From assembly GCF_001636845.1 (NCBI RefSeq), contig NZ_LITT01000023.1:367088-431087 (forward strand): a stretch of DNA of 64,000 bases, in the 5' to 3' direction. The notes below the pieces were generated by a model. It had not been told where the DNA came from and made no database searches. It worked only from the letters and a program-made list of their open reading frames with translations. Source of the stretch: Clostridium ljungdahlii. Its GTDB lineage: Bacteria > Bacillota > Clostridia > Clostridiales > Clostridiaceae. Shown one piece after another: positions 8,168-17,133 of this stretch (position 1 is its first letter; every line of letters starts with the position of its first letter). Made by a program: the position numbers and the translations under genes.

Positions 8168-9238
8168 ATGACAATGAAAGGTTATATAGATTTAACAGGC
8201 AAAACTATATTAATTACAGGTGCGGCTGGTTTTATAGGTTCTAACCTTGCAAAGCAGTTGTTGATAACTGTAGATGATATTAAAGTTGTTGGGATCGATA
8301 ACATGAATGACTATTATGATGTTTCTTTAAAAGAATACCGTTTGAAGGAACTTAATGCATATTCTAATTTTAGATTTATAAAAGGAAACATTGCAGACAA
8401 AGAGGAAGTTAAAGCAATTTTTGATAATTATGAGCCAGATATTGTAGTAAACTTAGCAGCACAAGCAGGTGTCCGCTATTCTATCAAAAATCCGGAGGCT
8501 TATGTGGAAAGCAATCTGGTAGGATTCTTCAACATTCTGGAATGCTGCCGCCATTCCTATGATGAAGGCAAGAAAGGTGTCCAGCATTTTGTTTATGCTT
8601 CTAGTTCTTCTGTATATGGTTCTAATAAGAAGGTACCGTATTCTACAGAGGATAAGGTTGATAATCCAGTATCTCTTTATGCAGCTACTAAGAAGTCCAA
8701 TGAATTGATAGCACATGCTTACAGTAATTTGTATGGTATTCCGTCCACAGGACTTCGATTTTTTACAGTTTATGGGCCTGCAGGAAGACCAGATATGGCA
8801 TATTTTAGCTTTACAAATAAGATGGTCAAAGGGGAGAAGATCCAAATCTTCAATCAAGGTGATATGTATCGGGACTTTACTTATATTGATGACATTATCA
8901 CAGGTGTAGTTAAAGTAATGCAGAAGACACCAGAACTAACTGAGGATGGTGTACCTTATCATGTATATAACATTGGAAATAATAAGCCAGAGAGTTTGAT
9001 GTATTTTGTAGAGACTTTGGAAAAGTGTTTGATATCAGAAGGCATTATTGAGAAACAGGCAGAGAAAGAATTCTTGCCTATGCAGCCTGGTGATGTGTAT
9101 CAGACTTATGCCGATGTAGATGAATTGGTTAGAGATTTTGGCTTTAAACCTGGTACAAGTTTGGAAAAAGGCTTGAGGCAGTATGCTAAGTGGTATCGGG
9201 AATTTTATTCGCTAATAAATATAAGGCAAGTTGATTAA
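8168..9238 (+). CDS. UDP-glucuronate 4-epimerase-like SDR
   Basis: This extended short-chain dehydrogenase (356 residues) has GAAGFIGSNLAKQL at the N-terminus, the catalytic Ser in YASSSSVYG and YAATKKSN (Y-x-x-x-K). The stretch RFFTVYGPAGRPDMAYF is typical of UDP-glucuronate 4-epimerases rather than GalE, and the gene follows ugd. It would convert UDP-glucuronate to UDP-galacturonate for the polymer. ATG 8168 follows TAGGAG; a second ATG lies two codons on. The exact substrate is inferred from the motif and neighbour. Confidence 0.85.
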   Translation: MTMKGYIDLTGKTILITGAAGFIGSNLAKQLLITVDDIKVVGIDNMNDYYDVSLKEYRLKELNAYSNFRFIKGNIADKEEVKAIFDNYEPDIVVNLAAQAGVRYSIKNPEAYVESNLVGFFNILECCRHSYDEGKKGVQHFVYASSSSVYGSNKKVPYSTEDKVDNPVSLYAATKKSNELIAHAYSNLYGIPSTGLRFFTVYGPAGRPDMAYFSFTNKMVKGEKIQIFNQGDMYRDFTYIDDIITGVVKVMQKTPELTEDGVPYHVYNIGNNKPESLMYFVETLEKCLISEGIIEKQAEKEFLPMQPGDVYQTYADVDELVRDFGFKPGTSLEKGLRQYAKWYREFYSLINIRQVD

Positions 9239-9266
9239 AACATTAAATTTCGAGGTGTTTATTTAA

Positions 9267-10418
9267 ATGAAAAAAGTTTTAGTAACAGGTGGAGCTGGCT
9301 TTATTGGCACAGAGATTGTAAAACAATTAGATAAAATCGGAGAATACGAGATTACTGTTTTAGATGCATTAACATCTCAAATTCATGGAGAATATGCTGA
9401 AGAATCATATCTCTTTAAAATGATTAAGAATAAGTGCAGATTTATAAAGGCAGATATAAGAGATTTAAGTTCTGTAAAATATGCAATTGCAGACAATGAA
9501 TATATTATTCATTTGGCGTCAGAAACAGGAACAGGTCAGTCAATGTATATGGTTAATCAATATAATGATGTAAATGTTATGGGAACATCTAACTTACTTC
9601 AGGCAATTTTATCTTTAGGAAATAAAAGCAGTGTTAAGAAGATAGTACTTTCTTCCTCAAGGTCAATATATGGTGAGGGAAAATATGAATGTTGTAACTG
9701 CGGTATAGTATATCCTAGAAGTCGCAAAAAAGATAAAATGGAAAATGGTGACTTTAATATGTACTGTCCTAAGTGCGGTTCAAAATTGAAAGTTGTTTCT
9801 ACAACGGAGGATAGTGAGGTTATTCCTCATTCCCTATATGCCTTTACTAAATATGCCCAGGAAAAAATGATTGAAACCATGTGTCCGGCAGCGGGACTAG
9901 AATACACTATTTTTAGATTCCAAAATGTATATGGAGTTGGTCAATCCTTAAAGAATCCATACACTGGAATTTTATCTATTTTTTCTTCTTTGCTGTTGGA
10001 AAATAAAAATATAAATATTTTTGAAGATGGACAAGAGAGCAGAGATTTTGTGAATGTTATAGATGTTGCTAGTGCAGTAATTTCATCATTAGATAACTTA
10101 AAAAGTAACAATGAAATTATTAATATTGGCAGTGGAAAGGCAATTAGTGTACTTGATATTGCAAACAAGTTGAAAAAATTTTACAAGAGCAATAGTAAAA
10201 TAAATATTACTGGTGATTTTCGTATAGGAGATATAGCACATAACTTTGCGGATATTCAAAAAGCTGTATCAATATTGGATTACAAACAAACAGTTAATTT
10301 AGATAAAGGGTTAAATGATTTTTGCAATTGGGTTTTAAAGCAAAATACCGATACTAGTGGATATGAAAAGTCACTTGTTGAGATGGAAGCAACTGGAATG
10401 CTTATCAGAAAAAATTAA
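9267..10418 (+). CDS. NAD-dependent sugar epimerase with an inserted zinc ribbon
   Basis: The 383-residue protein is an extended SDR: GGAGFIGTEIVKQL, then LSSSRSIYGEGKYEC and SLYAFTKYAQEKM (Y-x-x-x-K). Between the catalytic Ser strand and the Tyr helix an insertion of about 50 residues carries two Cys pairs (CCNCG at about 139-143 and CPKCG at about 168-172), a likely zinc ribbon. Such insertions are known in a branch of nucleotide-sugar epimerases that includes dTDP-L-rhamnose 4-epimerase-like proteins, which would fit the rml genes nearby. The substrate is not proved. Confidence 0.75.
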   Translation: MKKVLVTGGAGFIGTEIVKQLDKIGEYEITVLDALTSQIHGEYAEESYLFKMIKNKCRFIKADIRDLSSVKYAIADNEYIIHLASETGTGQSMYMVNQYNDVNVMGTSNLLQAILSLGNKSSVKKIVLSSSRSIYGEGKYECCNCGIVYPRSRKKDKMENGDFNMYCPKCGSKLKVVSTTEDSEVIPHSLYAFTKYAQEKMIETMCPAAGLEYTIFRFQNVYGVGQSLKNPYTGILSIFSSLLLENKNINIFEDGQESRDFVNVIDVASAVISSLDNLKSNNEIINIGSGKAISVLDIANKLKKFYKSNSKINITGDFRIGDIAHNFADIQKAVSILDYKQTVNLDKGLNDFCNWVLKQNTDTSGYEKSLVEMEATGMLIRKN

Positions 10419-10440
10419 GATTCAGTAGAAGGTGAAACAT

Positions 10441-11424
10441 ATGAAGCTGCTTTTAATTATGCCAAACTTTTTTGATTACCCTCAAGTGATAAGTGAAGAA
10501 TTGAATAATTTAGGATATGAGGTTGATTGTTTTGATGATAGACCAAGTACGAATGGCTTTATTAAAGCGATTATTCGAGTAAAAAAAGATTTAATTAATC
10601 ATTATATAAAAGTATATTTTAATAAGATGATGGAAACAGTCAGGAAGAATAGGTATGATATTGTACTTTTGATTTCTGGTCAATCATTATCCTTTAGTGC
10701 AGATATGATAAAAGAGGTAAGGAAATCACAGCCAAATGCAAAATTTGTGTTATATCAGTGGGATTCATTAAGAAATTTTCCTTCAATTCAGAATGTTCAT
10801 GAATATTTTGATAAATGTTATTCCTTTGATAAAGAAGATGTTAATGACAATTCTAATTTAAAATTTTTACCTTTATTTTATAGTAAAAGATATGAAGAGA
10901 TTGCACAAAAAGCAGATATAGAAATTAAATATGATTTTTGTTTTGTAGGGACAGCACATCCTAAAAAGTATAAATATATTAATATGATGTCAGAGCAGCT
11001 AATGACAGTATATAATAATCAATTTATCTATTTTTTCTTTCCTTCTAGGCTTGTATTTCTTTTCCGCAAACTGAGAAATATGGAATTAAGAAAAGCACAG
11101 TATAATGAGTTCCATTATACTCCATTGAATGGTGAGGAGATGGATAAATTAATCTCTCAATCACGTTGTATTCTTGATTCGGCACAAGCTGGTCAGGTTG
11201 GACTGACAATTCGTGTATTAGAAGCATTGGGGGCAAAGAAAAAATTAATTACCACAAATGAAGATATAAAAAATTATGATTTTTATCAAGAAGAGAACAT
11301 ATATGTCTATGATGGAAAGTTTGATTATAATTCTGTGTTTTTTTCACAAGATTACAAGTCTATTGCAAAAGAAATCTATGAAAAATATTCATTAAAAAAT
11401 TGGTTGAAAATAATTTTGTCATGA
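10441..11424 (+). CDS. Glycosyltransferase-like protein, CgeB/DUF3880 type
   Basis: The true start is ATG 10441, with AGAAGGTG upstream; the longer frame opens at GTG 10432. The 327-residue protein begins MKLLLIMPNFFDYPQVISE, has a Rossmann-like N-terminal half and a segment FVLYQWDSLRNFP, then a C-terminal part with ILDSAQAGQVGLTIRVLEALG that resembles the nucleotide-sugar binding helix of GT-B enzymes. It probably transfers one sugar in repeat-unit assembly on the cytoplasmic side. Donor and acceptor are unknown. It lies between the zinc-ribbon epimerase and an acetyltransferase. Confidence 0.65.
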   Translation: MKLLLIMPNFFDYPQVISEELNNLGYEVDCFDDRPSTNGFIKAIIRVKKDLINHYIKVYFNKMMETVRKNRYDIVLLISGQSLSFSADMIKEVRKSQPNAKFVLYQWDSLRNFPSIQNVHEYFDKCYSFDKEDVNDNSNLKFLPLFYSKRYEEIAQKADIEIKYDFCFVGTAHPKKYKYINMMSEQLMTVYNNQFIYFFFPSRLVFLFRKLRNMELRKAQYNEFHYTPLNGEEMDKLISQSRCILDSAQAGQVGLTIRVLEALGAKKKLITTNEDIKNYDFYQEENIYVYDGKFDYNSVFFSQDYKSIAKEIYEKYSLKNWLKIILS

Positions 11425-11445
11425 TATTGGTATAAAGGAGAAAAA

Positions 11446-12003
11446 ATGCATCTAATAAAATATGTATGGGCTGTAAGAGCGTTAATTTATAAGGCTTTTT
11501 TAGGTCATGTAGGTAATTTATCTTATATAGGAAAACCAACATTTATCGAAGGCTGCAAAAATATTCAAATAGGTAATCGAGTGCGAATTTTTCCGGGAGT
11601 TAGGATGGAAGCTATTGGTGATGGAAAAATTATTATAGGAGATAATGTAGCAATTGAGCAAAATGTTCATATTACTTCTATGGGATCAGAGTTGAAAATT
11701 GGCAATAATACAACTATTTCTGGAAATGTTTTTATTACCAATTTGGATCATGAATATAGAAATCTAAATAAGAGCATTATGGAACAAGAGCATATATTAT
11801 CTTATACAGAAATTGGCAACAATAGTTTTATAGGTTATGGTGCATCTATACAAGCAGGTACTATATTGGGAGAACAATGTATTGTTGGCACTAATTCGGT
11901 AGTAAGAGGAAAATTCTCTGATCATAGTGTAATTGTAGGAGCTCCAGGAAAAATTATAAAATATTATGACTACCAAAAAAAGAAATGGGTAAAGTCATTA
12001 TAA
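11446..12003 (+). CDS. Left-handed beta-helix acetyltransferase
   Basis: The 185 residues contain hexapeptide repeats (IQIGNRVRIF, IIIGDNVAIEQNVHI, LKIGNNTTISGNVFI, then YTEIGNNSFIGYGASIQAG and VGAPGKIIKYY), the pattern of WcaF/LacA/NodL-type O-acetyltransferases. The N-terminal segment is hydrophobic-basic. A catalytic His probably sits in ITNLDHEYR. It would add an acetyl group from acetyl-CoA to a sugar of the repeat unit. ATG 11446 follows AAAGGAG. The class is clear, the target sugar unknown. Confidence 0.85.
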   Translation: MHLIKYVWAVRALIYKAFLGHVGNLSYIGKPTFIEGCKNIQIGNRVRIFPGVRMEAIGDGKIIIGDNVAIEQNVHITSMGSELKIGNNTTISGNVFITNLDHEYRNLNKSIMEQEHILSYTEIGNNSFIGYGASIQAGTILGEQCIVGTNSVVRGKFSDHSVIVGAPGKIIKYYDYQKKKWVKSL

Positions 12004-12016
12004 TTAAGGAGATTTT

Positions 12017-12859
12017 ATGGGTGATATAACGGCAATTATTTTGACCAGAAATGAAGAAAGTAATATCAAATTGTGTATAGATTCTATTCGACATATTGTA
12101 AAACGAATAGTAGTTGTTGATAGTTATAGTGAGGATAATACAGTAGATATTGCTCAAAAATTAGGAGCTGAAGTTTATCAACACGAATTTTATAATTATG
12201 CAAAGCAGTACATGTATGCTGTAGATATAGCAAATGTTTGTACAAAGTGGATTTTGCGTATAGATGCAGATGAAAGATTAACGTTAGAGTCTGCACAAGA
12301 GTTAGAGAAACTGTGTAGAGAAAACTTAGAGACTGATGTTAATGGTATAATGTTAAGATTTTGTATAAACTTTTTAGGTAGAGAAATAAGACATGGTGGA
12401 ATGTATCCATGGAAAAAACTTAGTGTTTACAAAACTGGTGTTGGAAATATTGAAAATCGAAATATGGATGAACATATAATTTTACAATATGGAAAGGTTA
12501 TAGAAGCTGCTGAGGATTCAAAACATTTACCTTTTAAAGGTCTTACATTTTTTACTTCAAAGTCAAATTGGTACAGTACTAGAGAGGCAATGGATTTTTT
12601 CGATAGTAAGAAAGGTACTAACATGGATAAAAAAACTTGGGTAAAAATGAATATTTATTATAAACTTCCTATAGGTTTTCGTTCTTGGATATATTATATA
12701 TATAGGTATTATTTTCGCTTAGGTTTTTTAGATGGAAAGGAAGGAAAGATATTTGTTTTTCTTACAGCATATTGGTATCGTTTTTTAGTGGATGCAAAAA
12801 TTTTTGAACATGAAAAATTAGGAGAAGAGTTTAAGCCCACAGGGGCTTTGAGATTATAA
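12017..12859 (+). CDS. Family 2 glycosyltransferase (WaaE-like)
   Basis: The 280-residue protein begins ITAIILTRNEESNIKLCIDS, followed by VVVDSYSEDNTVDIA and a metal-binding DADER (ILRIDADERLT), all typical of GT-A fold GT2 enzymes. The C-terminal part (YYRFL..RFLVDAKIFEHEK) matches the WaaE/KdtX-type subgroup that transfers glucose-like sugars in envelope polysaccharides. It works at the cytoplasmic membrane face. The gene is 14 bases after the acetyltransferase and 12 before the next glycosyltransferase. Confidence 0.85.
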   Translation: MGDITAIILTRNEESNIKLCIDSIRHIVKRIVVVDSYSEDNTVDIAQKLGAEVYQHEFYNYAKQYMYAVDIANVCTKWILRIDADERLTLESAQELEKLCRENLETDVNGIMLRFCINFLGREIRHGGMYPWKKLSVYKTGVGNIENRNMDEHIILQYGKVIEAAEDSKHLPFKGLTFFTSKSNWYSTREAMDFFDSKKGTNMDKKTWVKMNIYYKLPIGFRSWIYYIYRYYFRLGFLDGKEGKIFVFLTAYWYRFLVDAKIFEHEKLGEEFKPTGALRL

Positions 12860-12870
12860 GGAGAAATGGC

Positions 12871-13974
12871 ATGGTAAAAGTTTTAATTATTTTGGGTGGA
12901 CTAGGAGGCGAAGGAATTAGCAATTCTGTCCTTACATATCTGGAGACAATGGATAAAAAAGACATTGATATATATTTGGGAGTGGCGGGGCCAGCAAAGA
13001 AGAGTGCTTTAAAGAGAGCTCAAGCAATAGGAATTAATTTGAGTATTTTGCCAGGAAGAAATAGCAAACCTATTCTGTACTTTAAGGCATTAAAAGAATT
13101 TGTGCGTACACAACATTTTGATATTGTTCATGTTCATGGAAATAGTGCAACTTTAGCTTTAGATATGTTAGCAGCTAAAAGAGGCGGATGTAATATTAGA
13201 ATTGCACATAGTAGGAATACTTCCTGTACTCATCCTATTATTGATAAAGTATTACGCCCATTATTTTATGCAAACTATACAGATGGTTTTGCTTGTGGTG
13301 AGAAAGCTGGAAAATGGCTATTTAAAAATCGGCCATTTACAGTAATTCCGAATGGAAAAAATATTAATAGATTTTTATTTAATGCAGATATCAGAAATAC
13401 AATGCGGCGAGAACTTGGGATAGATGATAAGATAGTTCTTGGGCATGTAGGGGTGTTTAATATACAAAAAAATCATGCATTTTTAATAGAAATTTTTAGG
13501 GAGATTTGCACTCGAAGCAATCGGTATGTTTTGGTTTTAATTGGGGAAGATGGTGGACTGCAGTCAGATATTAAAAAGAAAGTTAATGATTATAATTTAA
13601 ATGATAAAGTGAAATTTATAGGATTTAAAAGAGATATTGAAAAATATTTATGTGCAATGGATATTATGGTGTTCCCGTCAATATATGAGGGATTACCTAA
13701 TGTAGTTTTAGAGTGGCAATTGTCGGGACTTCCAAGCCTTTTATCTGACTGTATAACTCGGGAATGTAAAGTAATGGATTATGCTGAGTATTTACCTTTG
13801 GATAAGGGAGAAAAATTTTGGACTGATAAAATATTGTCTACTTCAATACGAAAACGTAATGGAGAACAAAATTATATAAAATCTATATTTTTAAAGGCAG
13901 GCTATGATATTGAAAATAATGCAAAACTTTTGAAGCAAATTTATTTTAAATTAGTGGAAACGAGGTTATATTGA
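12871..13974 (+). CDS. Family 1/4 glycosyltransferase
   Basis: The 367-residue GT-B protein starts MVKVLIILGGLGGEGISN and contains HVHGNSATLAL, HSRNTSC, IPNGKNINRF and the C-terminal donor-binding block FPSIYEGLPNVVLEWQ with the conserved E-x7-E spacing. These fit GT4 enzymes of capsule and exopolysaccharide clusters. The stop overlaps the start of the following GT4 gene by one base (TGATG), indicating translational coupling. The donor sugar is not identifiable by eye. Confidence 0.88.
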   Translation: MVKVLIILGGLGGEGISNSVLTYLETMDKKDIDIYLGVAGPAKKSALKRAQAIGINLSILPGRNSKPILYFKALKEFVRTQHFDIVHVHGNSATLALDMLAAKRGGCNIRIAHSRNTSCTHPIIDKVLRPLFYANYTDGFACGEKAGKWLFKNRPFTVIPNGKNINRFLFNADIRNTMRRELGIDDKIVLGHVGVFNIQKNHAFLIEIFREICTRSNRYVLVLIGEDGGLQSDIKKKVNDYNLNDKVKFIGFKRDIEKYLCAMDIMVFPSIYEGLPNVVLEWQLSGLPSLLSDCITRECKVMDYAEYLPLDKGEKFWTDKILSTSIRKRNGEQNYIKSIFLKAGYDIENNAKLLKQIYFKLVETRLY

Positions 13975-15008
13975 TGAAAAAAGTTTTGTTTGTTGCAAAT
14001 AAATTAGGCGGCGGAGGTGCAGAACGTGTTTTGACATTGGTTGCAAATGAAATGGAAACTATGGGTTATGATGTTTCAATAGTTGTATTTCACAAATGTT
14101 CTGAAAAATACGAAAATTCTTGCCCGGAGATATATTATTCTTTTAAGAATGATATAAGTCAGATTTTAGGCCTTCGAAAAATTATAAGAGCTCAAAAACC
14201 AGATGCCGTTATTGCTTTTGAATATTTTGTTAATATGAAAACTATATTAGCAGCCGTAGGAATGGGAGTCAAAGTAATCATATCAGAACGAAATAATCCA
14301 TATATACTTCGCAGTCAACCGTTAAAATATGTTTTGAGAAATTACTTATACGGTTTTGCAGATACGCTTGTTTGTCAAACCAAAGATGCTAAAGCAGCCT
14401 TTCCACTGCGAGTGCAAAAAAAGTCAGTTGTAATATTAAATCCTATTAAAGATAATGTTCCTAGATGGAATTATGAAAATGCTAATCGTACCATTATTAA
14501 TTTTTGTCGTTTGGAAAAGCAGAAAAATATTCCTATGTTAATAGCGGCTTTCGAGATTGTTTATAAGAAACATCCAGATTATACATTAGAGATATATGGC
14601 AGTGGCAGAGAAGAAGAATATATTAAAGAAATAGTAAGACAAAAAAGGTTAGAGCATTGTGTAAAATTATTACCATTTTGTCCCAATATACATGAAATAG
14701 CTGCAAAATGTGCAATGTTTGTTTCTTCTTCGGATTTTGAAGGTCTCTCTAATTCGATGTTAGAAGCTATGGCTATTGGTATGCCTGTTATTTGTACAGA
14801 TTGTCCTATTGGTGGAGCAAGAATGGTAATTAATAATGGCAAAAATGGCCTGTTGATACCAGTAGGTAATGTTGAAAAATTAGCAGAGGCTATAAATAAA
14901 GTGATTGAAAATAATAGGTTTGCATGTGATCTTGCTAAAGAATCTGTTTTAATTTCTAAAAAATTATCTTTGCAAAATATAGTAAAAAAATGGACGGAAT
15001 TAATATAA
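13974..15008 (+). CDS. Family 4 glycosyltransferase
   Basis: The ATG at 13974 shares a base with the preceding stop. The 344-residue protein opens KKVLFVANKLGGGGAERV, a nucleotide-sugar GT4 start, and holds ISERNNPY, LNPIKDNVP, NFCRLEKQKNIP and the C-terminal FVSSSDFEGLSNSMLEAM (E-G-L-x3-x-L-E-A). It resembles GalNAc- or glucosyl-transferring amylovoran/capsular GT4 proteins. It is probably one of four or five sugar-adding enzymes encoded here, which suggests a repeat unit of several sugars. Confidence 0.88.
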   Translation: MKKVLFVANKLGGGGAERVLTLVANEMETMGYDVSIVVFHKCSEKYENSCPEIYYSFKNDISQILGLRKIIRAQKPDAVIAFEYFVNMKTILAAVGMGVKVIISERNNPYILRSQPLKYVLRNYLYGFADTLVCQTKDAKAAFPLRVQKKSVVILNPIKDNVPRWNYENANRTIINFCRLEKQKNIPMLIAAFEIVYKKHPDYTLEIYGSGREEEYIKEIVRQKRLEHCVKLLPFCPNIHEIAAKCAMFVSSSDFEGLSNSMLEAMAIGMPVICTDCPIGGARMVINNGKNGLLIPVGNVEKLAEAINKVIENNRFACDLAKESVLISKKLSLQNIVKKWTELI

Positions 15009-15027
15009 CGTGGAGGACATTAAAAAA

Positions 15028-16239
15028 ATGGAGATGCCTAATACTTTGCATATATCATTAAATAAAATTATGGTATTGCTTTTTTTATTTGGAATGATTG
15101 TTTTAGATAGTGGAACTGTGTTGATGAAATCCATTAAGCTTGTATTTGTGATATTTGTCTTTTTTTATCTAGCAGTATCTAAAAAAATTTATATTAATGG
15201 TCATATAAAATGGTTGACTATTTTTTGTGCTTATTCTATATGTTCTATTTTATGGTCCTATTCTCGCAGTGCAGCAATTTCAGGGGCCATTACTTTAGCA
15301 ATAAATAGCCTTTGCATATATTCAATTTTGCAATTAATTTATCGGGATAAAGAATGGGAAAATTTGATATTCCCTGTATTATCTGTATTTCCAATAATTT
15401 ATTCTATCAAAATAATGTTTCAATATGGAGCATTGAATTTTTTTAGTGGAGCTCGAAATATTACAGAGGCAGCATCATCTATGCATAATATAATGGGTAT
15501 TTACTGTGCTTTTGGAGTTTGTTTTGCAGTTATTTGTATGAAAAAATCAAGAACTTTAAGAGGAATTTATTGGATAATTATTACTTTAAACTTGTGTATA
15601 ATTGTTTTGTCAGGATCACGCAAAGCAATTATATATATTTTAGTATCCCTGGTAGTATATTTTGTACTAAAGAGAAAAAATCCATTTCGTATATTAAGAA
15701 ACATTATAATTGGGATAATATTTCTACTTATTTTGTTATATATAGTATGGCATAATGAGTTTTTATATACCATGGTAGGTCAAGGTTTAGAATCTATGTT
15801 AATAGGCATATTAAATATTGGGCAGACAGATAGCAGCACGGCAATGAGAATGAGAATAATCCAGTGGGGACTGGATTGGTTTCATTATAAACCAGTTTTT
15901 GGCTATGGACTAGAGAATTTTGCACAACTTCATTTAGCTGTCGGTGGATCAATGGCAATAGCTGATAATAATTATATTGAATTGTTAGTTGATTTAGGGC
16001 TGACAGGTGTAGTGTTATACTATTTTATATTTTTAATAATTATTATTCGATTTGTTAAAAACTTTAAAGTAATTAATTCATCTTTGATTATGCTTTTTGG
16101 AATAACTATATCCATAATTGTTTGCGATTATGGTGCGTGTTCTTATAAGAGTTTATATTTTCAATTTTTAATTAGTATTATTTGGTTATCACAGAAACAA
16201 TGGAATTTCAGACAGTATAAGAATTTAAAGAAAGTGTGA
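15028..16239 (+). CDS. O-antigen polymerase/ligase-like membrane protein (Wzy-like)
   Basis: The 403-residue protein is almost entirely hydrophobic, with about ten TM helices and a larger loop with DSSTAMRMRIIQWGLDWF, GYGLENFAQLH and ADNNYIELLVDLG. The last two match the Wzy_C/O-antigen ligase pattern (G-x-G-x-x-N-F and N-x-Y-x-x-x-L-x-x-x-G). It should join repeat units on the outer side of the membrane. ATG 15028 follows GTGGAGG; GTG 15010 would overlap this ribosome site. Polymerase rather than ligase is inferred from the Wzx-type cluster. Confidence 0.8.
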   Translation: MEMPNTLHISLNKIMVLLFLFGMIVLDSGTVLMKSIKLVFVIFVFFYLAVSKKIYINGHIKWLTIFCAYSICSILWSYSRSAAISGAITLAINSLCIYSILQLIYRDKEWENLIFPVLSVFPIIYSIKIMFQYGALNFFSGARNITEAASSMHNIMGIYCAFGVCFAVICMKKSRTLRGIYWIIITLNLCIIVLSGSRKAIIYILVSLVVYFVLKRKNPFRILRNIIIGIIFLLILLYIVWHNEFLYTMVGQGLESMLIGILNIGQTDSSTAMRMRIIQWGLDWFHYKPVFGYGLENFAQLHLAVGGSMAIADNNYIELLVDLGLTGVVLYYFIFLIIIIRFVKNFKVINSSLIMLFGITISIIVCDYGACSYKSLYFQFLISIIWLSQKQWNFRQYKNLKKV

Positions 16240-16248
16240 TGCAAAAAG

Positions 16249-17133
16249 ATGATAAAAAGAAATGTATTACAGCGAGCAACAGCATGTTTAGCGGCAAAAG
16301 GATACTTAAATTGGATATCTGACACTAATTATTTAAAAATGTTATTTTGGGCACGCATGGGTAAAAAATTGAACTTGTCAAATCCGAGAACATTTAATGA
16401 AAAATTACAATGGTTAAAAATTAATAATCGTAAGTTGGAATATACAACTATGGTGGATAAGCATGAAGTACGCCAATATGTAAAAGATAATATTGGTGAA
16501 CAGTATTTAATTACTTTATTGGGCGGACCTTGGAACAATTTTGATGAGATTGATTTTGATGCTTTGCCTGATCAATTTGTACTTAAATGTACGCATGATA
16601 GTGGAGGAGTAATTATTTGCAAAGATAAACGGAATTTTAATAAGGGGGCAGCAAGATTAAGATTAAACAAGAGTTTGCAGCGAAATTATTATTATTCTGG
16701 TAGGGAATGGCCATATAAAAATGTAAAGCCAAGAATAATTGCTGAGAAATATATGGTTGATGATAGCTCTAAAGACTTAAAAGATTACAAATTAATGTGT
16801 TTTGGAGGGAAAGTTAAGTGTTCATTTGTGTGCACTAATCGTGATTTAAATGATTTAAGGGTAACTTTTTTTGATAGGCAGTGGCAAAAAATGCCATTTG
16901 AAAGACATTACCCAGTAGACTCTAAAAACATTCAAAAGCCAATTGGTTACGGTGAAATGATTTGCTTGGCTGAGAAGTTAGCAGATAATATTCCATTTGT
17001 ACGTGTTGATTTTTATAATATTAACGGAAAGATATACTTTGGAGAATTAACATTTTATCCTGGTTGTGGTTTTGAAGAATTTACACCAGAAGAATGGGAC
17101 CATAAATTAGGTAATTGGATAACACTACCATAG
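16249..17133 (+). CDS. TupA-like ATP-grasp protein
   Basis: The 294-residue protein matches the ATP-grasp fold family named after TupA, common in polysaccharide clusters: LNLSNPRTFNEKLQWLK, MVDKHEVRQYVKDNIG, QFVLKCTHDSGGVIICKDK and a C-terminal RVDFYNINGKIYFGELTF with the metal-binding Asp and Glu. The family is thought to ligate amino acids or similar groups to sugars such as glucuronate. As UDP-glucuronate or galacturonate is made upstream, an amide-decorated uronic acid is a fair guess, not shown. The 3' end overlaps the next gene by 19 bases. Confidence 0.82.
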   Translation: MIKRNVLQRATACLAAKGYLNWISDTNYLKMLFWARMGKKLNLSNPRTFNEKLQWLKINNRKLEYTTMVDKHEVRQYVKDNIGEQYLITLLGGPWNNFDEIDFDALPDQFVLKCTHDSGGVIICKDKRNFNKGAARLRLNKSLQRNYYYSGREWPYKNVKPRIIAEKYMVDDSSKDLKDYKLMCFGGKVKCSFVCTNRDLNDLRVTFFDRQWQKMPFERHYPVDSKNIQKPIGYGEMICLAEKLADNIPFVRVDFYNINGKIYFGELTFYPGCGFEEFTPEEWDHKLGNWITLP

